29,493 nucleotides of DNA from IMCC26077 sp964490435 (GCA_964490435.1 CAZBCF010000016.1:1-29493); one strand, 5' to 3'. Shown: positions 15,526-24,613, numbered from the stretch's first letter. Numbers and translations: made by a program. The notes: generated from the sequence alone by a model not told the origin.

Positions 15526-16038
15526 TTAGGAAATCGTCACCGAATTAATTTTTATCTCGCTCTTTGGCCGATCCTGAGCGCCCGTCTCGGCTTCAGCAAT
15601 CGCATCGACCACGGCTTGGCTCGCTGGATCAGTTACTTCACCGAAGATCGAATGCTTGCGATTGAGCCAGGTCGTCGGCGCAACGGTGATGAAGAATTGC
15701 GAACCGTTCGTGCCCGGTCCGGCATTTGCCATCGCCAATAAGTAGGGGCGATCGAAAACCAACTCTGGATGAAATTCATCGGCAAACTTATATCCGGGAC
15801 CACCCATGCCATTTCCGGCTGGGTCGCCGCCTTGAATCATGAATCCTGATATCACTCGGTGGAAAACAGTTCCGTCATAGAGATGATCTTTACTCTTCTT
15901 GCCGGTTTTTGGATGAGTCCACTCACGTTGTCCGGTAGCTAACTCAACAAAGTTTGCCACTGTTTTGGGTGCATGATGTGGGAAGAGATCAATAACGATG
16001 TCGCCCATGTTGGTATGTAGCGTTGCTTTGTTTGACAT
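15526..16038 (-). CDS. ppiA: Cyclophilin-type peptidyl-prolyl cis-trans isomerase
   Basis: A 170-residue cytosolic cyclophilin, a folding catalyst for proline bonds. Family motifs are VFHRVISGFMIQGGDP, MANAGPGTNGSQFFIT and WLNRKHSIFGEV. No signal peptide is present. ATG at 16038 follows AAGGAG at seven bases; a TTG one codon earlier is not needed. This gene near crgA matches Rv0009-type ppiA in other actinobacteria. It converges on crgA with the DnaA-box cluster in the spacer. Confidence 0.96.
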   Translation of the reverse strand: MSNKATLHTNMGDIVIDLFPHHAPKTVANFVELATGQREWTHPKTGKKSKDHLYDGTVFHRVISGFMIQGGDPAGNGMGGPGYKFADEFHPELVFDRPYLLAMANAGPGTNGSQFFITVAPTTWLNRKHSIFGEVTDPASQAVVDAIAEAETGAQDRPKSEIKINSVTIS

Positions 16039-16100
16039 CAATTAGCTCCTTAGCTTTTAGAGAGCGCTATCCTATCGTGTTATACAGAAGAGGTAATCCC

Positions 16101-16517
16101 ATGGCGCATCAGCCCAAGAGAGCGAATAGCCCTCTACTCACCAACCTGATCTACCTTGCAGAGTTAGCGCTCCTATACAACGCCGCAATCCTCATTTCAG
16201 TCACATTGAACTTAGATTGGGCCAAACCTCGCGCCGCAGGGGGGCAGTTCGAAACATTTCCCATTGGGATTCGTCTTATCTATTGTGGCATGTTCTTTGG
16301 CATGATTTTCTTGATGCTGCTCTTGTGGCGATATCGCAATATCCCTTTAGATGAAGCAGGAATTCGCTTATCGAGAATAATCGGCTATGTATTCATCGCA
16401 AGTACGGTTGTCCAATTAATATCACGCTCGCCTGAAGAACAAACGAATGCAATTCCAGCATCAATTATTTCGCTTACCTTCTTCTTGCTTGCCCGGCGCG
16501 ACCGGCGAAACAAGTGA
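16101..16517 (+). CDS. Small four-helix membrane protein of unknown function
   Basis: A 138-residue protein that I do not recognise. It has a basic N terminus (MAHQPKRANS), then four hydrophobic segments at about 14-40, 58-84, 93-112 and 118-132, and a basic tail (RRDRRNK), so both ends are probably cytosolic. ATG at 16101 follows AGAGGTAATCCC. It is divergent from ppiA and convergent with tRNA-Ala. Other actinobacteria also carry small membrane protein genes near this position (around ppiA/crgA), but it does not look like their PH-domain protein or a rhomboid protease. Confidence 0.8.
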   Translation: MAHQPKRANSPLLTNLIYLAELALLYNAAILISVTLNLDWAKPRAAGGQFETFPIGIRLIYCGMFFGMIFLMLLLWRYRNIPLDEAGIRLSRIIGYVFIASTVVQLISRSPEEQTNAIPASIISLTFFLLARRDRRNK

Positions 16518-16538
16518 CCCGCTGACTTCAATAACGTG

Positions 16539-16611
16539 TGGAGACTAGGGGAATCGAACCCCTAACCCCCTGCTTGCAAAGCAGGTGCTCTACCAATTGA
16601 GCTAAGTCCCC
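16539..16611 (-). tRNA. tRNA-Ala (anticodon UGC)
   Basis: A 73-base cloverleaf with acceptor GGGGACT/AGTCTCC (one G-U pair), anticodon arm CCTGCTTTGCAAGCAGG (TGC), T arm AGGGGTTCGATTCCCCT and discriminator A. CCA is not encoded. It follows the small DLW-39-like gene on the same strand. Confidence 0.96.
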
Positions 16612-16612
16612 T

Positions 16613-16636
16613 ATCTAGTTATCTAGTTATCTAGTT
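16613..16636. repeat. Three tandem copies of an 8-bp repeat
   Basis: ATCTAGTT is repeated exactly three times (16613-16620, 16621-16628, 16629-16636), between the 5' end of tRNA-Ala and the small protein gene, whose stop codon overlaps the last copy by two bases. It is likely a slippage-prone microsatellite or processing spacer; no function is evident. Confidence 0.85.
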
Positions 16637-16781
16637 AGAACTCTTCCGAATCCTCAAGTGAGTCTTCAGAACTCGTCATATCCAACCAGTTTTCTTCTTC
16701 ATTCTGAACTTGTTTGTAGCGCTTGAAGAGTGCATACCCGCCAACGCCAACAGCAAATAGTGCCAGAAGTTTCTTGAACAT
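16635..16781 (-). CDS. DLW-39-like small membrane-anchored protein
   Basis: A 48-residue protein: MFKKLLALFAVGVGGYALFK (one N-terminal membrane helix), a basic RYKQ, then an acidic Glu/Ser-rich tail containing NWLDM and ending SEEF. This is the layout of the actinobacterial DLW-39 family, found next to gyrA and tRNA-Ile; the signature is NWLD here rather than DLW. AGGTGGTGG precedes the ATG at 16781. It lies between tRNA-Ile and tRNA-Ala on the same strand and may share their transcript. The function of the family is unknown. It is easily missed because of its length. Confidence 0.75.
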   Translation of the reverse strand: MFKKLLALFAVGVGGYALFKRYKQVQNEEENWLDMTSSEDSLEDSEEF

Positions 16782-16829
16782 CTAACCACCACCTGTTCTC
16801 GTGACCGCGACATCCCAAGGGAAATCACG

Positions 16830-16904
16830 TGGGCCTAGGTGGACTTGAACCACCGACCTCTTCCTTATCAGGGAAGCGCTCTAACCAGGCTGAGCTATAG
16901 GCCC
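16830..16904 (-). tRNA. tRNA-Ile (anticodon GAU)
   Basis: A 75-base cloverleaf with acceptor GGGCCTA/TAGGCCC, D arm GCTCAGCCTGGTTAGAGC, anticodon arm CTTCCCTGATAAGGAAG (GAT), T arm GGTGGTTCAAGTCCACC and discriminator A. CCA is not encoded. It lies 45 bases after gyrA, the usual actinobacterial position. Confidence 0.96.
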
Positions 16905-16949
16905 ATTTCTCCAAGAAGCGAAAGGGTACCCCAAGGTTTAAACCCGAGG

Positions 16950-19409
16950 CTAATCGCCATCTCCCTCGGCATTACGCGCGATAGAAACGACAACTGTCTC
17001 TGGATCGAGGTTGACCAAACGAACACCCATGGTGTCGCGGCCAGTCTGTCGAACTTCATCGACTCGTGTTCGCATGACCGTGCCAGCAGATGTAATTGCT
17101 AGTACCTCATCTTCTTCGGTGACTATTAACGCGCCAACGAGAACACCGCGCGACGCCTCGTCGACTTTTGCCGCTTTAATTCCCAGGCCGCCTCGACCTT
17201 GTGGTCGATATTCGATGACGGGGGTGCGCTTAGCAAAGCCACCATCAGTCGCAGTGAAGACGAATGCGTTTGCCACATCAGAGACTGAGGCCATAGCAAG
17301 AAGTTCATCACCTGAGCGGAACTTCATGCCAATCACACCACTTGTTGCCCGCCCCATCGGACGTAGCGCTTCATCATCAGCAGTGAAGCGAAGTGACATC
17401 GCATTCTTAGAGACAAGAAGAATGTCGTCCTTCTCACCAACCAACACTGCCGAGACCACCTCGTCGCCATCTCGAAGGTTGATTGCGATCAAACCACCGC
17501 TTCGATTTGAGTCATACTCGTCAAGCGGAGTCTTCTTCACCAGACCTGACTTCGTTGCAAGCACCAGATATTTTGCGGCTTTGTAATTCTCGATAGCTAA
17601 AACTTGAGCAATCTTCTCATCCGGTTGGAACGCCAATAGGTTCGCAACATGTTGGCCGCGTGCATCACGCCCAGCCTCTGGCAATTCATGCGCTTTCGCT
17701 CGGTAGACCCGACCTTTATTGGTGAAGAACAAGATCCAGTGATGTGTCGTCGTCACAAAAAAGTGCTCGACGATGTCATCTTGCTTGAGCGCTGCGCCTC
17801 GAACGCCACGCCCACCACGTCTTTGTGAGCGATATAAATCTGCCTTCGTGCGCTTGGAGTATCCGCCACGGGTGATTGTGACGACGACATCCTCTTGCTT
17901 GATGAGATCTTCGGCAGCAAAGTCACCTTCGGCAGCAATGATTTGAGTTCGACGCGAATCGCCATATTTCCCAGTTAAATCAGCCAATTCAGCCGAGATG
18001 ATCTCACGCTGGCGTTTCGGGCTCGCCAGAATCTCATTTAACTCAACGATGTCTCTCATAATCGCGTCGTATTCGTCTTGAATTTTCTGCCGTTCCAGAG
18101 CCGCGAGGCGACGTAACTGCATATCAAGAATCGCATTGGCCTGCACTTCATCAACGTCAAGTAATTTCATCAACCCCGTACGAGCATCATCAGTACTTTC
18201 ACTCTTTCGAATCAACGCAATGACATCATCAAGTGCATCGAGGGCTCTCACATATCCGCGAAGGATATGTGCTCGTTTCTCCTTCTCGGCCAAGCGGAAC
18301 TTGGTGCGGCGGATAATAACTTCGATTTGATGGTCGATGTAAAACTTCACGAATTCATCAAGTCGAAGCGTGCGCGGCACACCATCAACAAGAGCAAGCA
18401 TGTTGGCACCAAATGTCTCTTGGAGTTGAGTGTGTTTGTACAGGTTATTCAGAACAACCTTTGCAACAGCATCCTTCTTTAGCACGATTACTAATCGTTG
18501 CCCAAGGCGCTCATTTCCTTCATCGCGCACATCGGCAATACCAGCAACCTTGCCCTCTTTGACAAGTTCAGCAATCTTCAGCGCCAAGTTATCTGGGTTA
18601 ACCTGGTATGGAAGTTCGCTTATAACAAGGCAGTTACGCCCATTGATCTCTTCGACTTCGACAACCGCTCGCATCGTGATAGATCCACGACCTGTTCGAT
18701 AGGCCTCTTCGATTCCACTTCGGCCGACAATCAGACCCTTTGTCGGGAAATCTGGGCCTTTAACAAAAGTAAGTAGCTTCTCGAGTAACTCTTCTTGCTT
18801 CGCATCTGGATGTTTCAGTGACCACTGAATGCCTTCAGCAACCTCGTTAAGATTATGCGGAGGGATATTGGTCGCCATACCCACTGCGATTCCCGCGCTT
18901 CCATTGACCAAAAGATTTGGGAACCGGCTTGGAAGAACAACTGGTTCTTTGGAGCGACCATCGTAATTATCAGTGAAATCTACAGTTTCTTCATCGATAT
19001 CGCGCATCATCTCGATGGCCAAAGGAGCAAGGCGTGCTTCGGTGTAACGCATCGCCGCCGCCGGATCATTCCCCGGTGATCCAAAGTTCCCGTTGCCATC
19101 GACCAACGGGTAACGAAGTGACCAAGGTTGCGCTAAACGAACCAACGTGTCATAAATAGCTGTGTCACCGTGTGGGTGATAGTTACCCATCACATCACCA
19201 ACAACACGAGATGATTTGTAGTATCCCTTATCTGGTCGATACCCCGCGTCGAACATCGCGTACAGCACGCGACGATGCACCGGCTTCAAACCATCGCGGA
19301 CATCTGGAAGTGCGCGGCCGACAATGACGCTCATCGCATAATCAAGATAACTACGCGCCATCTCGACTTGTAGATCGACTAGTTCAATGCGATCTGCTGA
19401 ATTCTCCAC
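16950..19409 (-). CDS. gyrA: DNA gyrase subunit A
   Basis: The 819-residue breakage-reunion subunit of gyrase. The winged-helix domain contains LPDVRDGLKPVHRRVLY, the quinolone-determining loop HPHGDTAIYD (Thr83 and Asp87 in E. coli numbering, which this protein happens to match) and the catalytic tyrosine in AMRYTEARL (Tyr122). The GyrA box QRRGGRG starts the C-terminal DNA-wrapping pinwheel, which ends with a short acidic tail (NAEGDGD). The GTG start at 19409 follows AAGGAG. It is 47 bases after gyrB, and long antisense frames are shadows. The DUF3566 gene that often follows gyrA in actinobacteria is absent. Confidence 0.98.
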   Translation of the reverse strand: MENSADRIELVDLQVEMARSYLDYAMSVIVGRALPDVRDGLKPVHRRVLYAMFDAGYRPDKGYYKSSRVVGDVMGNYHPHGDTAIYDTLVRLAQPWSLRYPLVDGNGNFGSPGNDPAAAMRYTEARLAPLAIEMMRDIDEETVDFTDNYDGRSKEPVVLPSRFPNLLVNGSAGIAVGMATNIPPHNLNEVAEGIQWSLKHPDAKQEELLEKLLTFVKGPDFPTKGLIVGRSGIEEAYRTGRGSITMRAVVEVEEINGRNCLVISELPYQVNPDNLALKIAELVKEGKVAGIADVRDEGNERLGQRLVIVLKKDAVAKVVLNNLYKHTQLQETFGANMLALVDGVPRTLRLDEFVKFYIDHQIEVIIRRTKFRLAEKEKRAHILRGYVRALDALDDVIALIRKSESTDDARTGLMKLLDVDEVQANAILDMQLRRLAALERQKIQDEYDAIMRDIVELNEILASPKRQREIISAELADLTGKYGDSRRTQIIAAEGDFAAEDLIKQEDVVVTITRGGYSKRTKADLYRSQRRGGRGVRGAALKQDDIVEHFFVTTTHHWILFFTNKGRVYRAKAHELPEAGRDARGQHVANLLAFQPDEKIAQVLAIENYKAAKYLVLATKSGLVKKTPLDEYDSNRSGGLIAINLRDGDEVVSAVLVGEKDDILLVSKNAMSLRFTADDEALRPMGRATSGVIGMKFRSGDELLAMASVSDVANAFVFTATDGGFAKRTPVIEYRPQGRGGLGIKAAKVDEASRGVLVGALIVTEEDEVLAITSAGTVMRTRVDEVRQTGRDTMGVRLVNLDPETVVVSIARNAEGDGD

Positions 19410-19456
19410 TGTGCACTCCTTCCCAATATCTCTGTATGTGTCCCGCTAAATATTCC

Positions 19457-21475
19457 TCAGATATCCAAGAACCGAACATCTTTGGCATTGCGCTGAATGA
19501 AACTTCGTCGCATCTCGACATCCTCACCCATAAGCACAGAGAAGAGATCGTCGGCGGCAACTGCATCTTCGAGAGTCACTCGGATAAGCACTCGAGTATC
19601 TGGGTCCATCGTGGTGTCCCACAATTCCTTCGCAGGCATTTCGCCGAGACCTTTGAAGCGCTGAATTCCATCTTCTTTAGGTAGCCGCTTGCCCGCATCC
19701 AAACCAATCTTGATGAACGCATCTCGCTCTCTGTCAGAAAATGCATATTGTGGCGATTCTTTGCCGCCCCACTTCAATTTATAAAGTGGCGGTTGCGCTA
19801 GATACACATAGCCACCCTCGATAAGTGGACGCATAAATCGAAAGAGCAAAGTAAGCAGCAAGGTACGGATGTGCTGACCATCAACGTCAGCATCAGCCAT
19901 CAAAACGATCTTGTGGTAACGAAGTTTCGCGATGTCGAATTCGTCATGCACACCTGTGCCTAAAGCTGTGATGAGCGCTTGAACCTCATTATTTTGTAAT
20001 ACTCGGTCGATTCGTGATTTCTCGACGTTAAGAATCTTGCCTCGAATCGGCAAAATTGCTTGGAATTTAGAATCGCGACCACCCTTTGCCGAACCGCCCG
20101 CCGAATCACCTTCAACGATGTACAACTCGCACTTCTCAGGGTCAGTCCATTGGCAATCTGCCAATTTTCCTGGCATGCCGCGCCCTTCGAGGAGTCCTTT
20201 TCGGGAACGAGAGAGCTCACGCGCCTTCCGAGCAGCGACCCGCGCTGTTGCTGCATCGATACATTTACGAACGACATCGCGCCCTTCCGAGGGGTTAGCA
20301 GCAAACCAATCGCCGAGCTTGTCGTTAACAATCTTCTGCACAAATGTCTTTGCTTCGGTATTCCCGAGTTTGGTCTTGGTCTGACCTTCGAATTGTGGCT
20401 CACCAATCTTCACCGAGACGATTGCTGTCAAACCTTCACGAACGTCGTCACCAGTGAGGCGATCTTCGCGCTTCTTGATAAGGCCCCACTCCTCGCCGTA
20501 CTTATTGACAATCGAAGTTAATGAGGCGCGAAATCCTTCTTCATGTGTTCCACCCTCTTGCGTATTAATGGTGTTGGCGAAGGTATAGACCGATTCGGTG
20601 TAGCCAGCGCTCCACTGCATGGCTATCTCCACGGATATCTTCTGCTTCGTATCCTCGGCCTCAAAATCTACGACGCTCTTATGTGCTTCGCCTTTTGTCG
20701 CGTTTAGGTGGCGAACGAAGTCTGAGATGCCACCATCATATTTATAAATGACTTTTAATGGCTCTCCTTTATCATCAACGTGCCCGGCTCGCTCATCGGT
20801 GAGTGTGATTGTCAATCCACGATTGAGAAATGCCATTTCTCGAAAACGTGTCGAGAGAACCTCAAATGAGAAAACTGTGGTGTCGAAAATTTCCGCAGAA
20901 GGCCAAAATGAAACATGCGTCCCTGAAGTTTCGGATTTGCCAATTGATTTGATGGGCGCATCGGGCACTCCAGATGTATAGCTTTGAAAATATTTAGCGC
21001 CATCGCGCTCGATTTCTACTTCAAGTTTGGTACTTAACGCGTTGACCACTGACGCACCAACACCATGTAGACCACCAGAGACCGAATATCCGCCGCCGCC
21101 AAACTTTCCACCGGCATGTAAAACAGTAAAGACAACTTCTGCTGCGGGTTTACCTTCACTTGCGACGACATCAACAGGGATTCCGCGTCCATCATCTTTG
21201 ACGCTCACGCCCCCGTCTGAGAGCAAGACGATGTTGATCTCAGAACAGAATCCGGCGAGCGCTTCATCGACAGAGTTATCGACAATCTCATACACCAGAT
21301 GGTGTAACCCGCGTTCACCTGTTGAGCCGATGTACATACCAGGACGTTTACGAACAGCATCAAGACCCTCGAGAACCTGGATGGCACTCGCGTCATAGGT
21401 GGCGGAGGCAGGAGCGCTCTTGCCCCCCTTGCTGCTCTCTCTGCTCTCGCTGCTGGTGGAACTTGTCTCAGCCAC
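19457..21475 (-). CDS. gyrB: DNA gyrase subunit B
   Basis: The 672-residue ATPase subunit of gyrase. It shows YDASAIQVLEGLDAVRKRPGMYIG at the N terminus (GHKL ATPase), VDNSVDEA, DDGRGIPVD and GLHGVGASVVNALS in the ATP site, EGDSAGGSAKGGRD and PIRGKILNVEKSR in the TOPRIM domain, and ADADVDGQHIRTLLL with the Mg2+ aspartates. The frame is open to an ATG at 21541, but the added residues look non-coding, so GTG at 21475 (VAETSSTSS...) is chosen; its ribosome site is weak (AAGG 12 bases away). The 183-base spacer to the DUF721 gene probably holds a gyrB promoter, which I could not place. Confidence 0.96.
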   Translation of the reverse strand: MAETSSTSSESRESSKGGKSAPASATYDASAIQVLEGLDAVRKRPGMYIGSTGERGLHHLVYEIVDNSVDEALAGFCSEINIVLLSDGGVSVKDDGRGIPVDVVASEGKPAAEVVFTVLHAGGKFGGGGYSVSGGLHGVGASVVNALSTKLEVEIERDGAKYFQSYTSGVPDAPIKSIGKSETSGTHVSFWPSAEIFDTTVFSFEVLSTRFREMAFLNRGLTITLTDERAGHVDDKGEPLKVIYKYDGGISDFVRHLNATKGEAHKSVVDFEAEDTKQKISVEIAMQWSAGYTESVYTFANTINTQEGGTHEEGFRASLTSIVNKYGEEWGLIKKREDRLTGDDVREGLTAIVSVKIGEPQFEGQTKTKLGNTEAKTFVQKIVNDKLGDWFAANPSEGRDVVRKCIDAATARVAARKARELSRSRKGLLEGRGMPGKLADCQWTDPEKCELYIVEGDSAGGSAKGGRDSKFQAILPIRGKILNVEKSRIDRVLQNNEVQALITALGTGVHDEFDIAKLRYHKIVLMADADVDGQHIRTLLLTLLFRFMRPLIEGGYVYLAQPPLYKLKWGGKESPQYAFSDRERDAFIKIGLDAGKRLPKEDGIQRFKGLGEMPAKELWDTTMDPDTRVLIRVTLEDAVAADDLFSVLMGEDVEMRRSFIQRNAKDVRFLDI

Positions 21476-21658
21476 TCGGCTCGACCGCCTTATCCCTCGT
21501 CTAATCCCGTGCAGGTGGCTCCAATGGGAAGCCCAGCCCATAATCCTAGGGGATTTTGACGAGGGCTATACCCCGAAAAAGTACCTGTGGGCGCCGCTGA
21601 GGGCTTGACCCCCCAAATCGAGTAAACCCCTACAGGTTCCCGTGCCTACCAAGTCGCT

Positions 21659-22141
21659 CTAGCCATACGTATCTCGGGGGCCGCGGCCGCCTTTGACGCC
21701 CCAACCACCTTTGCGCCATGACGGGGCGTGGGGGCCTCTGACGATCACTTCGGATACCTCAAAATGTGCGCGCAATAACGCACCTCGTATCTGTTCCTCA
21801 ATCAATCGAATTTGAGTTGCCCACGCGGTGCTCTCTGCTTTCAATGTGAGCGTGCCGCCAGCAAAACTAAGCGGTTGAACATGATCTGCGATCTCTGACC
21901 CAACAATCTCTGACCACTTCACAAAGAGGTCGCTATCTTTCATCTTCGCTTGCCACCCACGCTGTGAAATCAATTCTTCCAATGATTCATTAAGTAACTG
22001 TGGTCCCTGATAATCGCTGTCGGATTCTTTGGTCTCACCCCGTTCGTCACGAGCAATGGGTTTGCGCTCGCGAGTGAACTTATTGGCACGCCTGCGGGCA
22101 GCAGCGAGCAATGAGCGCGCTAAATCACGATTCTCACTCAT
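21659..22141 (-). CDS. DUF721 / DciA-like protein
   Basis: A 160-residue protein with a basic N-terminal extension (about 1-45) and a C-terminal DUF721 domain (about 50-140; LISQRGWQAK, WSEIVGSEIADHVQPLSF, GTLTLKAESTAWATQIR). DUF721 includes DciA, the ancestral loader of the replicative helicase DnaB, used by bacteria without DnaC/DnaI. The position between recF and gyrB is that of the actinobacterial homologue (Rv0004). It ends in a Gly/Arg-rich tail. The start overlaps the recF stop by four bases (ATGA). The DciA role is inferred from family and place. Confidence 0.9.
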   Translation of the reverse strand: MSENRDLARSLLAAARRRANKFTRERKPIARDERGETKESDSDYQGPQLLNESLEELISQRGWQAKMKDSDLFVKWSEIVGSEIADHVQPLSFAGGTLTLKAESTAWATQIRLIEEQIRGALLRAHFEVSEVIVRGPHAPSWRKGGWGVKGGRGPRDTYG

Positions 22142-23235
22142 TCGCGCACGCTCCCCTCGCTGACGTACAACCTGCGGTCGTGAAACTCTGTAGGCAAATC
22201 ATCCTCGACCGCAGCCGTTACCAAAACCTGTTCGCTCGCATTAATCAATCCGAGCAGCGCTTCTCGGCGCAAACTATCTAACTCAGCAAAGACATCGTCA
22301 AGTATTAGAATCGGTTGAGTTCCCTCTCCCGAACCTTCGGCGCTCAAGAGTTGGTAAGCCCCCATTCGTAGTGCAAGCGCGTAGGACCACGATTCACCTT
22401 GGCTGGCGTACCCTTTTACCGGCGATGGCCCCAAAGAGAGGACTAGATCATCTCGGTGTGGACCAATGAGCGTCACACCCCGGTCGAGTTCGGCTCTACG
22501 AAGATTAGGAATCAATTCGGAGATTTCGCGTTCTAAATCTTGCGCACTCGTGCCTTGTAGATCTTGAGAACTCTTATATGTAGCGCTGATTGAATCGCCC
22601 GCCGCGATACTTTTATATGACTCGATGACATAAGGCATCAAGTCACCGATGAGTTGAAGGCGGGCAGCAATCAACTGAGATCCATAACGAGAGATGTGCT
22701 CATCCCATGGTGCTAGGTCTCGGTCGTGTGGCCGATTCTTCAAAAGGACATTCCGTTGCTTGAGAGCCTTTTCGTAATCAGCTATGACACCGGCATATCG
22801 TGGCGTTCGAGATATCAACAATGTATCTAAATAATCTCGTCGCTCCGTCGGATCGCCCTTGACAAGAGCGAGATCTTCCGGCGTAAAGAGAACCGCTTTC
22901 AACCGACCGAGCAATTCGCGTGTAGACCGTACGGGTTGTTGATTAACTCGGGCGCGGTTTGCTTTACCTTGATTTATTTCGACTTCAAGAAGCTCAGTGC
23001 GCTCGCCGGTGTTCACTTTTGCCCGGATGTATGCCTTTTCTTGTTCAAGTTTTACCAATGGATTATCAGATGCAGTGCGGTGTGATCGCAGATAGGTGAG
23101 AAAGCCGACTGCCTCGATGATGTTGGTCTTTCCTTCACCGTTACTTCCAACGAATGTCGTGATTCCAGGACGTAAATCAAGTTCTAAGTTCTCATAAGAA
23201 CGAAAGTTTGTGAGGTGTAAATATGATAGGAACAC
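22138..23235 (-). CDS. recF: DNA replication/repair protein RecF
   Basis: A 365-residue SMC-like ATPase that helps load RecA at gaps. Walker A is GSNGEGKT (30-37), the ABC signature is YASQGESWSYALALR, and Walker B is ILILDDVFAELD, with TAAVEDD near the end as the His/Asp loop region. It begins with FLSYLHLTNFRSYENLELDL, the standard RecF start, from a GTG at 23235, 13 bases after dnaN. Order dnaN-recF is typical; the gnd gene found between them in mycobacteria is absent. Confidence 0.97.
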   Translation of the reverse strand: MFLSYLHLTNFRSYENLELDLRPGITTFVGSNGEGKTNIIEAVGFLTYLRSHRTASDNPLVKLEQEKAYIRAKVNTGERTELLEVEINQGKANRARVNQQPVRSTRELLGRLKAVLFTPEDLALVKGDPTERRDYLDTLLISRTPRYAGVIADYEKALKQRNVLLKNRPHDRDLAPWDEHISRYGSQLIAARLQLIGDLMPYVIESYKSIAAGDSISATYKSSQDLQGTSAQDLEREISELIPNLRRAELDRGVTLIGPHRDDLVLSLGPSPVKGYASQGESWSYALALRMGAYQLLSAEGSGEGTQPILILDDVFAELDSLRREALLGLINASEQVLVTAAVEDDLPTEFHDRRLYVSEGSVRE

Positions 23236-23248
23236 TGATCACACGAGA

Positions 23249-24382
23249 TTACGAGGCGTACCGCATTGGCATAAGCAGATAGCGATAACTCGAATCACTC
23301 TGGCCATCGGCGCTTTCGCGACCTGAAAGCACGGCCGGCTTGCTCGCGCCAGTGAACGCCATATCTACATATGCCGTACCTAAAGCTGATAAGCCATCAA
23401 CAAGATATGTTGGATTAAAGGCTATGGTGAAACCTTCGCCATCGAAGGCAATCTCAAGCTCTTCGGTAGCTGATGCCTCTTCGCCAGCGCCAGCTTCTAG
23501 CGTGAGCGATCCGGGCGCAAAAGTTAACCTAAGCGGAATTGTCTTATCGGCCACGATTGCCACTCGTCGAACCGAATCAAGAAGTGGTGCTACTTCGATA
23601 ATTGCGGTCGCGCTTCGATCGCTTGGTAGAAGATGTCGATACGGAGGGAAGGTTCCATCAAGCATCCGAGAAGTCATGGACTTTCCTGGCGTTGAGAAAC
23701 CAATCAATCGCTCTTGTGCGGTTGCTGCGGCTAAAGCAAGACTGACGTGTTCGCTACCAACGAGCGATTTGGATGCATCATGAAGAGTTCGTGCGCGAAT
23801 AAGAGCAGATGCGCTAGCGCGAGGTGCTTCCCATGATAATTCACGAACAGCTAATCGATAACGATCCGTTGCGGCGAGGGTTAATTTATTCTCTTCAATC
23901 TCTACATGTACTCCCGTTAAGACAGGAAGGGAGTCATCTTTACCAGCGGCAATCGCGACTTGATGTACGGCTTGTGCAAATAATTCACCCGAGAGTCGCC
24001 CAGTCTCACTAGGCAACTCAGGGAGGTTTGGATAATCATTAACCGGAAGAGTAGGTAGCGCGAACTTTGCTGACCCTGACACGATACTTACGCGATTACC
24101 ATCAAGTGAGATTGTCACAGGTTTGTTGGGTAATGATTTCGTGATATCTGAAAGTAAACGACCGGGAACTAAAACTTTTCCCTCTTCTTTAACATCAGCA
24201 CTTACTTCAGCCTTAGCAGAGGTCTCAAGATCATAACCAGCTAGATGTACGCCACTCTTTTGGTCTTTGCGAGCTTCAATAACTACACCCAAAAGCACTG
24301 GCATAATCGGTCGCGACGAGAGAGATCGTGATACCCATGCAACACCATCAGAGAGGGCGTCGCGCTCAATAACAAATCTCAT
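23249..24382 (-). CDS. dnaN: DNA polymerase III beta subunit (sliding clamp)
   Basis: The 377-residue processivity clamp, with three similar domains and the standard start MRFVIERDALSDGVAWVSRSL. It shows LAGYDLETSA, FALPTLPVNDYPNLPELP, GVHVEIEENKLTLAATDRYRLAV and the C-terminal YRYLLMPMR, the peptide-pocket end of the clamp. ATG at 24382 follows AGAGGA at seven bases; the frame is open 21 codons further upstream but without a ribosome site. It is followed 13 bases later by recF. Confidence 0.97.
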   Translation of the reverse strand: MRFVIERDALSDGVAWVSRSLSSRPIMPVLLGVVIEARKDQKSGVHLAGYDLETSAKAEVSADVKEEGKVLVPGRLLSDITKSLPNKPVTISLDGNRVSIVSGSAKFALPTLPVNDYPNLPELPSETGRLSGELFAQAVHQVAIAAGKDDSLPVLTGVHVEIEENKLTLAATDRYRLAVRELSWEAPRASASALIRARTLHDASKSLVGSEHVSLALAAATAQERLIGFSTPGKSMTSRMLDGTFPPYRHLLPSDRSATAIIEVAPLLDSVRRVAIVADKTIPLRLTFAPGSLTLEAGAGEEASATEELEIAFDGEGFTIAFNPTYLVDGLSALGTAYVDMAFTGASKPAVLSGRESADGQSDSSYRYLLMPMRYAS

Positions 24383-24522
24383 TTCGCTATCCTCTCTCAC
24401 TTCTCTGTGGTTGGGATACCCATACCCACCTAGTGGGATCACCAAAAGGGACTATTCCGGATCTGTGACTATCCCCAATTGGTAGTCGGCCGGGTAACTT
24501 GTGAAGGTATAAAGAAAAGAGA

Positions 24523-24534
24523 TAGTAGTAGAAG
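24523..24534 (+). promoter_or_regulatory. Candidate DnaA-trio / unwinding element
   Basis: The plus strand reads TAG TAG TAG AAG, which is 3'-GAA GAT GAT GAT-5' when read from the DnaA-box side. This fits the DnaA-trio pattern 3'-[G/A]A[T/A]-5'. On one side is a GC-rich bit and a degenerate box (TGTGGAATA); on the other is AT-rich GTATAAAGAAAAGAGA. The order dnaA - boxes - trio - AT-rich - dnaN is the same as in Bacillus subtilis. Confidence 0.5.
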
Positions 24535-24613
24535 TAAGTGGTGTGGAATATGGGGAAAATTAGTATTTACGCTGGTCAGAGCGTTAAAAGGGGTTATTGT
24601 GTTGTTCGCAAGG

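Noticed and set aside
17011..17586. 191-codon plus-strand open frame inside gyrA
   Set aside because: Ser/Thr/Arg-rich translation typical of an antisense shadow; gyrA motifs are intact on the other strand.
20060..20521. 153-codon plus-strand open frame inside gyrB
   Set aside because: Antisense shadow of the GyrB TOPRIM/ATPase coding region.
21476..21541. 22-residue N-terminal extension of GyrB
   Set aside because: The His/Arg/Trp-rich residues do not resemble GyrB and no usable ribosome site precedes the ATG at 21541.
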